Source: Xylanibacter brevis ATCC 19188 (lineage in GTDB: Bacteria; Bacteroidota; Bacteroidia; Bacteroidales; Bacteroidaceae). From it: 64,000 nucleotides of DNA. The stretch is taken from assembly GCF_000621725.1 (NCBI RefSeq), contig NZ_JHXM01000010.1, forward strand, positions 1 through 64,000, given 5' to 3'. The translations under genes were made by a program, and so were the position numbers. The notes below the pieces were generated by a model. That model ran no database searches. It worked only from the letters and a program-made list of their open reading frames with translations, and was not told the origin of the DNA. The stretch's first letter is position 1, and each line of letters begins with the position of its first letter. This document shows positions 38,022-44,986 of the stretch, piece by piece.

Positions 38022-39080
38022 TTACATGATCTCTTTTAAGCTACATTTGATCAGTCGCCCTTCCGCTGTCCTCAGATGTAGCCCGTTGCCCTCACAGTAT
38101 CGCCAGTGTTTGCAGTTGGCACACTGGTCACGTTTCATCCATTCGCGATGTCGATGAGGCTGGTAGCGGTTCTCCCACACCTCCATAAAGTCATCTTGGT
38201 AGATGTTTCCCTGTGAAAAGTCAGAGCGGATGCTGGTGCATGCCCCGATAGCGCCATCGATGAGCACCGACCCGACGGTGATGCCGGCAGCACAGCGGAA
38301 CAACCAGTCGCGCACCTCACCTTCGTAGTCTGCGAGATAGCCCTCGCAGCTATAGTTGGCACGGATGCGTCCCTCGTGTCGTGTGTCGCGTATGAAGTCC
38401 AGCAGACCGCGTGTCTTGTCGGGTGGCAGTTGCAACAGCGGGTCGTTGGCGGCTCGTCCCATCGGGAAGATGGGAAACAGGCGCCAGTCGCTGACGCCCT
38501 TCTCTATCAGAAACTCCTTGATGTCGTTCAGCTGGTCGTAGTTGCGCTGGTTCACGCACGTCACCACGTCATACTTGATGTCGCCATCGTTCACCAGCAG
38601 GTCGATGGCAGCGCTGGCACGCTTGAAACTCTCCGGATGACAGCGCAGCCAGTTGTGGTTGTCTTCCAGTCCGTCCAGACTGATGGCCACCGAGCAGAGG
38701 CCTGCCTGCCGGAGTGCCCTAAACCGCTCTTCGTCGAGGTAGAGACCGTTGGTCACCATGCCCCAAGGGAAGCCCCGTTCCATGATGCCGCGGCCACACA
38801 GTTCCAGGTCGTCGCGCATCAGCGGTTCGCCGCCGCTCAGAATGATAAAGACCTCGTTGGGATTACATTTGCGGGCTACGCTGTCCAGCACGCGGAAGAA
38901 ATCCTCGCGAGGCATGTCGGCCTGTTGCGCCTCGTGCTTGCAGTCGCTGCCACAATGCCTGCAGTGCACGTTGCAGCGCAAGGTACACTCCCAAAACAAC
39001 TGTCGTAAAGGGTGTAGTTGTTGCAGGTTATGGTTGCGCAAGCGGTTGGCCTCAAGGGCTATTCTTCGGCGTAGCTCCAT
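38022..39080 (-). CDS. Radical SAM/SPASM protein (rSAM/lipoprotein system type)
   Basis: A 352-residue protein with the radical SAM motif CNVHCRHC (C36, C40, C43), GGEPLM and NGLYLDEE segments, and a C-terminal SPASM region with extra cysteines (FRCAAG, IGACTSI, DQCANCKHWRYCEGNG, IKCSLKEI). SPASM enzymes usually hold additional iron-sulfur clusters and modify peptides or proteins. It is followed on the same strand by a 78-residue lipoprotein. The combination fits the Bacteroidetes rSAM/lipoprotein pair known only from comparative genomics. The reaction is not known. A promoter lies at 39106-39135. Confidence 0.85.
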   Translation of the reverse strand: MELRRRIALEANRLRNHNLQQLHPLRQLFWECTLRCNVHCRHCGSDCKHEAQQADMPREDFFRVLDSVARKCNPNEVFIILSGGEPLMRDDLELCGRGIMERGFPWGMVTNGLYLDEERFRALRQAGLCSVAISLDGLEDNHNWLRCHPESFKRASAAIDLLVNDGDIKYDVVTCVNQRNYDQLNDIKEFLIEKGVSDWRLFPIFPMGRAANDPLLQLPPDKTRGLLDFIRDTRHEGRIRANYSCEGYLADYEGEVRDWLFRCAAGITVGSVLIDGAIGACTSIRSDFSQGNIYQDDFMEVWENRYQPHRHREWMKRDQCANCKHWRYCEGNGLHLRTAEGRLIKCSLKEIM

Positions 39081-39105
39081 CGTTTAAAAATGTTATTCGA
39101 TGTTG

Positions 39106-39152
39106 CAAAGATACAAATGATTTTTGTAAACACAAAAACTTTCGTATTTTTG
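39106..39152. promoter_or_regulatory. Divergent promoters for the radical SAM gene and the metallophosphoesterase gene
   Basis: Minus strand: TTG (39135-39133), a 19-bp gap, TATCTTTG (39113-39106) toward the radical SAM gene. Plus strand: TTG (39124-39126), an 18-bp gap, TATTTTTG (39145-39152) toward the metallophosphoesterase. The two promoters overlap, so their use may be mutually exclusive. Confidence 0.55.
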
Positions 39153-39171
39153 TACCTCAAAAAACAAAATA

Positions 39172-40266
39172 ATGAGATTTATGTGGATGATGGTTTTCTT
39201 GCTGATGCCTCTGCTGGGCATCGCATATATTGGTTGGCACGTATGGACATTAGTGCCCTTGTCGCCCTGGTTCCGTGGCGGTCTGATAGGCTTTGGCCTA
39301 TTGTCTTTCTTCCTGTTGTTTCTTAATCTGGGTCGTGTGATCGACCACTTGCCGCTGGGCCTAGCTCGCCTGAGCTATGACGTGGGCGACAGTTCTGTCA
39401 TCGTGCTGCTTTACCTGGTGCTCATCTTTCTGGTGCTCGACCTTGGCCGTCTTGTGCGTCTGATACCTGCAGCGTGGTTGCACCAAAACTTCTATACCAC
39501 CATGGCCATCACCTTGGGCATGTTTGTGGTGTTCATGGCCGGCAACCTGAAGTATCATCACAAGAAACGAGTGGAGCTGAACCTTACCACCACTAAGACC
39601 CTTCGCAAGCCCTTGAAGCTGGTGATGCTGAGCGACCTGCACCTAGGCTATCATAACCCCCGCACTGAGTTGCACCGTTGGGTGGATATGATCAATGCCG
39701 AACATCCAGACTATGTGCTGATAGCAGGCGACATCATCGACATGAGCATGCGTCCGCTCTTAGAAGAAAACATGGCCGAGGAGTTTCGTCGCATTAAGGC
39801 ACCCGTCTATGCCTGCTTGGGCAATCATGAGTTCTATGCCGGTGTGCCAGAAGCCCACCAGTTCTATCTGGCTGCTGGCATCCATTTGCTGGTGGATGAG
39901 GCTGCCGTCGTCGATAGAAGTCTGGTCGTTGTGGGCCGCGACGACCGTACAAACCTGCACCGCATGCCGATTGATGAGTTGGTGACCAACCGCGATCTTT
40001 ACACCATTGTCCTCGATCATCAGCCTTACAATCTGGAGCGTGCCGAGGCTGCAGGCGTTGACTTTCAACTAAGTGGCCACACCCATCGTGGACAGGTGTG
40101 GCCAATATCTTGGATCACGGATCGCCTCTACGAATGCTCGTGGGGCAGTCATCAGCGTGGCGCCACCCAGTACTATGTCTCGTCGGGCATAGGCATCTGG
40201 GGCGGTAAGTTCCGCATTGGCACCCAGAGCGAGTATGTCGTAGCTACTCTCCGTTCTGTTCGTTAA
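39172..40266 (+). CDS. Membrane-anchored metallophosphoesterase (YkuE-like)
   Basis: A 364-residue protein. Residues 1-130 contain about four membrane segments. The catalytic domain follows with the calcineurin-type motifs MLSDLHLG (D and H), IAGDIID, CLGNHEF and SGHTHRGQVWP, which bind two metal ions. It resembles YkuE-like phosphoesterases; the substrate is unknown, possibly a lipid or UDP-sugar derivative. Its 3' end overlaps the convergent carbonic anhydrase-like gene by 23 bp. Confidence 0.88.
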   Translation: MRFMWMMVFLLMPLLGIAYIGWHVWTLVPLSPWFRGGLIGFGLLSFFLLFLNLGRVIDHLPLGLARLSYDVGDSSVIVLLYLVLIFLVLDLGRLVRLIPAAWLHQNFYTTMAITLGMFVVFMAGNLKYHHKKRVELNLTTTKTLRKPLKLVMLSDLHLGYHNPRTELHRWVDMINAEHPDYVLIAGDIIDMSMRPLLEENMAEEFRRIKAPVYACLGNHEFYAGVPEAHQFYLAAGIHLLVDEAAVVDRSLVVVGRDDRTNLHRMPIDELVTNRDLYTIVLDHQPYNLERAEAAGVDFQLSGHTHRGQVWPISWITDRLYECSWGSHQRGATQYYVSSGIGIWGGKFRIGTQSEYVVATLRSVR

Positions 40267-40759
40267 GATAGTATTTCGAATATTCTACGTAGTGCTTGGC
40301 ATTGTCGGTCTGTCCCGGACGTACAGGCTTGATATACTTAGCAGGCACGCCTCCCCATATCTCACCGGCAGGAATCTTGGTGTTCTGTAGCACCAGGGCT
40401 CCTGCCGCTACTATTGCGCCTTCGCCCACCTCGCAACCGTCCAGTAGGGTAGAGCCCATACCTATTAGTGCGTTGTCGTGGATGGTGCAGGCATGCACCG
40501 TCACGTTGTGGCCTATCGTCACGTAGTTGCCAATGTGTGTAGGCCCCGTCTCGTGGGTCACGTGCACACAACTGCCGTCCTGAATGTTGGTGCAGTTGCC
40601 GATGGTGATAGGGGCCACGTCGCCACGTACCACCGCGTTGAACCACACCGAGCACTCGTCGCCCATCGTTACATCACCCACGATGGTGGCATTCTCACTA
40701 AAATAACAGTCTCGCCCCCATTTGGGAGCGAGACCGCGATATGATTTAATCAAAGCCAT
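40244..40759 (-). CDS. Gamma-carbonic anhydrase-like left-handed beta-helix protein
   Basis: A 171-residue protein. Repeated hexapeptides (ATIVGDVTMGDECSVWFNAVVRGD, IGNCTNIQDGSCVHV, IGNYVTIGHNVTVHACTI) form a left-handed beta-helix, with the metal-ligand histidines of the gamma-class carbonic anhydrases in HVTHE and GHNVTVH. Many such homologues (YrdA/PaaY type) have uncertain activity. The ATG at 40759 (MALIKSYRGLAPKWG) is chosen over an upstream start at 40807, whose extra residues come from an intergenic repeat. The 3' end overlaps the convergent gene by 23 bp. Confidence 0.9.
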   Translation of the reverse strand: MALIKSYRGLAPKWGRDCYFSENATIVGDVTMGDECSVWFNAVVRGDVAPITIGNCTNIQDGSCVHVTHETGPTHIGNYVTIGHNVTVHACTIHDNALIGMGSTLLDGCEVGEGAIVAAGALVLQNTKIPAGEIWGGVPAKYIKPVRPGQTDNAKHYVEYSKYYLNEQNGE

Positions 40760-40765
40760 ACCTGA

Positions 40766-40832
40766 ATTGTTAATTGTCCGCTCGGCTCCGCCGCTTGGCT
40801 TTGCCAAGAATTATCAACTATCAATTATCAAT
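40766..40832. repeat. TCAATT-type intergenic repeat with hairpin
   Basis: Between the carbonic anhydrase-like gene and mdh lie AATTGTTAATTGTCC and, inverted, ATCAACTATCAATTATCAAT, with a perfect CTTGGC/GCCAAG hairpin (40794-40808) between. A similar ATTGTCAATTATCAATTGTC run occurs near the 5S gene (about 149-176). This looks like a small dispersed intergenic element; the hairpin could also terminate mdh transcripts. Confidence 0.5.
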
Positions 40833-40835
40833 TGC

Positions 40836-41822
40836 TTACAGGTTGGTATTGTCCTTTGCCCAGTCCTCTACAGCGGGGATGATGCCCAGAGAGATGATCT
40901 CGTCGCGCATCTTCTGCAGGTGCTCGTAAGAAGCCTGCAGTGCAGCCATCTCCTCAGCAGTACCCTCGGGCTGTGTGAAGTGCACACCGTCCTTGTCGAT
41001 AACGGTAGGCATAGCCATCATCACGTTCTTGAAGCCGTAAGCGTTTACATAGCAACCAGCAGGCCACTTGAAAGGCTCACCACCCATAGCACCCTCGATC
41101 ATCTTCACAGCCTGATAAGCAGGGCTCTGGAATGAAGAGCGGCCACGGAGCTTGATGATGTTGCTACCACCCTGTGTGGTCATGTGCTTGATCTCTGCCC
41201 AACGCTCCTCAGAGAGAGGAAGCTCGCAGAGGGGCTTGCCGTCGATCAGAGCCTTGCTGGCGAATACAGCCATCTGCTCGCCGTGACCACCGTAGGTGTA
41301 AGCATTAGTCACCTTGTCCTGACGTACACCGAACTCCTGAGCCAGCTGCTGCTGAAGACGGGTAGAGTCGAGTGCTGCCAGAGAGGTCAGCTGGTTGGGC
41401 TTCAAACCTGAGTGAATCAGGGCTGTCAGAGCGGTAACGTCAGCGGGGTTGAAGATTACAACCACGTGCTTCACGTCTGGGCAGTACTTCTTGATGTTCT
41501 CACCGAAGTCAGCTGCGATCTGGCAGTTACCCTTCAGCAGGTCCTCACGGGTCATACCCTCCTTACGGGGAGCACCACCAGAAGAGATGATGTACTTAGC
41601 ACCAGTGAAAGCCTCTTTAGGATCTACGGTGTAAGAGATGTTTGCACCGGGGAAGGCGCAGTGGCACATCTCGTCGTAAACGCCATGAACACCGGGCTCA
41701 TAAATATCATACAAGCAGATGTTAGGAGTCAGACCCAGCATCAGCACACTCTGAACCATGTTAGAACCGATCATACCACCGGCACCAACAATTACCAATT
41801 TCTCGTCAGTTAAAAATGCCAT
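40836..41822 (-). CDS. mdh: Malate dehydrogenase
   Basis: A 328-residue NAD-dependent enzyme interconverting malate and oxaloacetate. The Rossmann motif GAGGMIGSN is at residues ~11-19, with the LDH/MDH-type segments SSGGAPRKEGMTREDLL, IFNPADVTALTALIHSG, LDSTRLQQQLAQEFGV and YGGHGEQM, the last with the catalytic His. ATG at 41822 gives the normal N-terminus (MAFLTDEKLVIVGAGG); an upstream in-frame start would lie before the -7 element TAATTTTG (41878-41871, minus). It fits the succinate branch of fermentation. Confidence 0.93.
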   Translation of the reverse strand: MAFLTDEKLVIVGAGGMIGSNMVQSVLMLGLTPNICLYDIYEPGVHGVYDEMCHCAFPGANISYTVDPKEAFTGAKYIISSGGAPRKEGMTREDLLKGNCQIAADFGENIKKYCPDVKHVVVIFNPADVTALTALIHSGLKPNQLTSLAALDSTRLQQQLAQEFGVRQDKVTNAYTYGGHGEQMAVFASKALIDGKPLCELPLSEERWAEIKHMTTQGGSNIIKLRGRSSFQSPAYQAVKMIEGAMGGEPFKWPAGCYVNAYGFKNVMMAMPTVIDKDGVHFTQPEGTAEEMAALQASYEHLQKMRDEIISLGIIPAVEDWAKDNTNL

Positions 41823-41870
41823 AATTTCTTTAGTGTTTTTTATATTATTTACTGTTATTCTTGAATGCTG

Positions 41871-41878
41871 CAAAATTA
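41871..41878 (-). promoter_or_regulatory. -7 element of mdh
   Basis: TAATTTTG on the minus strand, about 49 bp before the mdh start. It lies immediately downstream of the terminator of the preceding operon. No clear TTG at standard spacing. Confidence 0.45.
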
Positions 41879-41879
41879 C

Positions 41880-41918
41880 AAAAAAAATGCGGAAGTAAAG
41901 TCAGAACTTCCGCATTTA
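41880..41918 (-). terminator. Terminator of the TolB-like/barrel/lipoprotein operon
   Basis: On the minus strand, AAATGCGGAAGT pairs with ACTTCCGCATTT (12 bp), followed by a run of eight T. It is positioned just after the stop of the lipoprotein gene. Confidence 0.8.
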
Positions 41919-41979
41919 ATAACGTTAAATATTGATAATAGGTAGCCTTTTGTAAACTGCATTTGCCAAAACCATGGTC

Positions 41980-42738
41980 TTAGGGATATGCAGTCTTAAC
42001 ATCGCTAAAGAAATAATTGTTATTTTCGTCTTTTAGATAGGCTCTATAGTAGAACCATGAGTAATTGTTGTAGTCAAAATCGCTGCGTTGTATATTGAAA
42101 TACAAATACCATGGCGATATCCCGTCTGGATTTGATGGCGTGGTGGTATATGTATATTTCAAGCCGTAGTTTGACATAGTCAAATTATACGATGTACCAT
42201 ACAACATTCCGATTTCTTTTGGCGTTCCCTTGAACTTCTCGATGGTAATGTCAAACATGTATGTAACATCGTTTTTTCCATGCCATGCGCAATCTACTTC
42301 AGCTTCTTGGGGCGTTGTAAATTTTTTCCACTCACTACGTACTACTTGTCCTGCATAATCACTCACATACTCGCAGTAATAGTATGTCGTGTTTGGTTCC
42401 AGACCTTCGATTTTCCATTCGTTGTATCTTGGATATGATGAACTTGATACATTATATTTTCTGTAATATTGCTCAAATACCGTGTCATTTCTTACGTATA
42501 ACCGCACATCAAGACTACCATAAGATCCGCTGCCACGGCTCGTATTTCCGTCATCAGTGCCATACGATATGTATGCTGTTTGCGCATTTACCTCAGTAGC
42601 ATCTCCAGCAGTTATTGTTGTGGGAAAGCGTTTTAAAGACCACTCGGATATATCATGAACGTCTGTGCAACTTGTCATTCCAACTAGTAGACCGAGAATG
42701 ATTGCATGATAAATGTTTCTTATCTGTTTCATAGTCAT
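41980..42738 (-). CDS. Fn3-like lipoprotein
   Basis: A 252-residue protein with a lipoprotein signal (lipobox VGMTSC, Cys near residue 24). The mature part has a fibronectin III-like pattern, with WKIEGLEPNTTYYYCEYVSDYAGQVVRSEWKKFTTP at about 110-145 as the typical closing strands. The rest is tyrosine/asparagine-rich. It is more AT-rich than neighbouring housekeeping genes. It is the third gene of a minus-strand operon, 13 bp after the barrel gene. Probably anchored at the cell surface or outer membrane; the function is unknown. Confidence 0.7.
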   Translation of the reverse strand: MTMKQIRNIYHAIILGLLVGMTSCTDVHDISEWSLKRFPTTITAGDATEVNAQTAYISYGTDDGNTSRGSGSYGSLDVRLYVRNDTVFEQYYRKYNVSSSSYPRYNEWKIEGLEPNTTYYYCEYVSDYAGQVVRSEWKKFTTPQEAEVDCAWHGKNDVTYMFDITIEKFKGTPKEIGMLYGTSYNLTMSNYGLKYTYTTTPSNPDGISPWYLYFNIQRSDFDYNNYSWFYYRAYLKDENNNYFFSDVKTAYP

Positions 42739-42751
42739 TGTTGTTTAGTGA

Positions 42752-43327
42752 TTAAAAGCAATACGAGACGTTGAATGATACGGCTCCGACATCTCCACCG
42801 TGAAAGTTCATATATCCCGCACCAATCATTAGATTGTTGATACGCAAAGAAAGACCGGCTTCTCCACCCAAAGCATAAGTATCATTATCACGAACAATAT
42901 AATCACCATATCTAAGATTGTAACTAACCTGGCTATTAGCCAAGCCTACACCTAAATTCAGATAAATAGGACACCATAAGCGCAGCATTCCACCTATGGT
43001 AGCAGCTTGAAATACATGATTGGCTTTGCCGTTTTTTAGCATGTAGTAATAGCCAATATCTTCATAATAACCAGAATATTGATGCGAATCGTCCTTCAAT
43101 GTTCCGTTGAGTAGTATCCTGCCGTAGAAACCAACGTTCTTAACCATACCTGCATGCACGCCAAAAGCGGGGCTACTGCCAGGAAATGCTATGTCTGCAC
43201 CTGCGAAAAACTGCCAACTTTCGGGCGGCGTGTTCCACCAATTGGCTGTTGTGTATCTCTGGGCATTTGCATGCTGGATACCAATCATCATGCAAAGCAG
43301 ACTAAGGATAAAGATTGTCTTCTTCAT
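42752..43327 (-). CDS. Outer-membrane barrel-like protein
   Basis: A 191-residue protein with a signal peptide (cleavage near NA-QRY, residue ~22). The rest is rich in aromatic and glycine residues in alternating strands (FQAATIGGMLRLWCPIYLNLGVGLA, LSLRINNLMIGAGYMNFHGG) and ends FNVSYCF, with the C-terminal Phe of outer-membrane barrels. It lies in an operon between a TolB-like propeller gene and an Fn3-like lipoprotein gene. I do not recognise the family. Confidence 0.65.
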   Translation of the reverse strand: MKKTIFILSLLCMMIGIQHANAQRYTTANWWNTPPESWQFFAGADIAFPGSSPAFGVHAGMVKNVGFYGRILLNGTLKDDSHQYSGYYEDIGYYYMLKNGKANHVFQAATIGGMLRLWCPIYLNLGVGLANSQVSYNLRYGDYIVRDNDTYALGGEAGLSLRINNLMIGAGYMNFHGGDVGAVSFNVSYCF

Positions 43328-43351
43328 AAAATAAAAAGATTTAGTATTGTG

Positions 43352-44356
43352 TTAGAACGGGAACTTCATACTCCAGATATTGCAATGGATGGTCTTCTTT
43401 TGTGAGCGGTTAGACAAGAAGAAAATTGTCTTTCCGTCTTTTGAGAATACTGGACAGCAGTCCATGGCAGGATGGTAGGTGAGTTGGGTGAACTGCGTGC
43501 CATCAATACGAACGGCAAACAAGTCGAGATTCTGTTTCCTTGAGACACTTGATTTTGAGTTGCCCTCACAAACTATCCATTTGCCGTCTGGCGACATGGT
43601 GGGATTTGTGAATCCTCTCTCTTCATCGCTGAGAATAAGCGTTTCCTGACCTTTTACATAGTTGACGAGCCATATCTCACTCTGACCTCTGGCAGTGTTG
43701 CGCACGCAAAGGAATTCTTCGTTGCTGTTGCCCACGGGCCAAGGATTGTATCCTCTTGCACAAGAAATAAGTGAGCCGTCTTCCAGATTATAAGACCATA
43801 TTGATGCACCGCCGTTACCTTCGTAACGTGTGAAGAATAGGGTCTTTCCATCGGCAGCCAATATAGGATCGTCATCACTGGCTGCGTTTGTGATTTGTTG
43901 CATCACGCTACCTGCATGCGAGTTGATTACACAGATTTTACTGTTGCTGCCATTGGTGTAGTCAGCAAAGTAAACCTTGTCATCACTTCCCCATGAGACA
44001 CTTCCTACATTACGAAACGTACGTTGTGTAGCAGCGCTTATAACCGTAGCCTTTCTAATCATGACATTGCCCTTTTTGTCGCTGATGTTAATGTAGGCCA
44101 GTTCGTTGCCATCTGGTGAGATGTCCATGCGGCGGAATGTAGTCCAATAGAATTTCTGCTTGGCAGAGCAACCAATGATGCTTGACTGGAACGAATACGG
44201 CCTGGTTGTGTAAATATGACCTAAACTCAAATTGTCGTCGGTGATTTTTCGAAGGTTTAGTCCTACCTCTTCCTGCATCGTTTCTTCAATTGGATGGCCT
44301 GCAAAGACGCCCAAGGTGAAAAGTGTGAACACTTGAAGTATAAAAAGTTTCTTCAT
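43352..44356 (-). CDS. TolB-like beta-propeller protein
   Basis: A 334-residue exported protein with a signal peptide (LFILQVFTLFTLGVFA-G). It holds WD40/PD40-like repeats: RMDISPDGNELAYINI, DPILAADGKTLFFTRY, NPTMSPDGKWIVCEG and CPVFSKDGKTIFFLS, the S-x-DGK pattern of TolB propellers. ATG at 44356 (MKKLFIL) is chosen because it begins a proper signal peptide; an upstream in-frame ATG adds 12 residues without one. It is the first gene of a three-gene envelope operon, with promoter at 44419-44449. Substrate or partner unknown. Confidence 0.75.
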   Translation of the reverse strand: MKKLFILQVFTLFTLGVFAGHPIEETMQEEVGLNLRKITDDNLSLGHIYTTRPYSFQSSIIGCSAKQKFYWTTFRRMDISPDGNELAYINISDKKGNVMIRKATVISAATQRTFRNVGSVSWGSDDKVYFADYTNGSNSKICVINSHAGSVMQQITNAASDDDPILAADGKTLFFTRYEGNGGASIWSYNLEDGSLISCARGYNPWPVGNSNEEFLCVRNTARGQSEIWLVNYVKGQETLILSDEERGFTNPTMSPDGKWIVCEGNSKSSVSRKQNLDLFAVRIDGTQFTQLTYHPAMDCCPVFSKDGKTIFFLSNRSQKKTIHCNIWSMKFPF

Positions 44357-44418
44357 AAGGTTGGTATTAAAGTCCATTCCTTTGATGGACAATGAGTTGG
44401 GTTACTAGTTATTATCTG

Positions 44419-44449
44419 CAAATATAAAGGATATATTTGTATTTTCCAA
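44419..44449 (-). promoter_or_regulatory. Promoter of the TolB-like operon
   Basis: Minus strand: TTG (44449-44447), a 20-bp spacer, TATATTTG (44426-44419). A good match to the Bacteroidetes consensus, about 62 bp before the chosen start codon. Confidence 0.6.
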
Positions 44450-44640
44450 ATTTTATGTCATTTTTTTTATATATGTTGTTCTGTGCTATTATCAGAGTGT
44501 TGAATATATAGATCATGTTTTACTGGGAGATAGACCGCGAGCTCTTTCTCTCGTTTAATTGTGATAACGCCGGCTCCGTCGTCGTTTCATGCTTTAGTTT
44601 GACCTGAATGGACGACCTACTCCGTACGTTTTGCAAATTA

Positions 44641-44816
44641 AAAGTGGCCCTTTTGTCCTCCAATAGTATAAGTTTTGCTCCGCATCTAGACTCTAGAAAC
44701 GGTCATTCTAGACTCTAGATGGAGCAATTCCAGACTTTAGATGGAGCGGCTCTAGACTTTAGAATGCTGACTTCTAGACTCTAGATGCGACGTAAAAGTG
44801 GCACTTTTGTTTCATT
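44641..44816. repeat. 22-bp-period palindrome array B
   Basis: The 630-bp gap at 44357-44986 has no gene. It holds the minus-strand promoter, AT-rich sequence, then eight 22-bp units starting at 44641, 44663, 44685, 44707, 44729, 44751, 44773 and 44795. The outer units have the core AAAGTGGCCCTTT and AAAGTGGCACTTT. The second is diverged. The five central units have cores TCTAGACTCTAGA (three times), TCCAGACTTTAGA and TCTAGACTTTAGA. Each 13-bp core is an imperfect palindrome followed by a 9-bp linker. Diverged units in the same 22-bp phase continue to about 44904 (for example AACGGTCACCGGT at 44883). Confidence 0.85.
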
Positions 44817-44918
44817 GATCATTGACTATTGGTTATTGACCAGGCTGCTATTGCCTCGTAAAACTAACGCTTTTCAATGTTCAACGGTCACCGGTCAATG
44901 ACAAAAACTCCTTTTTCC

Positions 44919-44949
44919 TTGGCGGTTGAGGGAAAAAGTATTAATTTTG
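44919..44949 (+). promoter_or_regulatory. Promoter of the aminopeptidase P gene
   Basis: TTG (44919-44921), a 20-bp spacer and TAATTTTG (44942-44949), a near-ideal Bacteroidetes promoter. It begins right after repeat array B fades out and supports the ATG at 44987 as the start. Confidence 0.65.
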
Positions 44950-44986
44950 CGATATCTTGTTTAATTGCAGAAAAGAAAAAAGATCA

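Noticed and set aside
44641-44816. CRISPR array
   Set aside because: Repeats of 13 bp with 9-bp linkers are far below CRISPR sizes, the repeat core itself varies, and no cas gene is present in the window.
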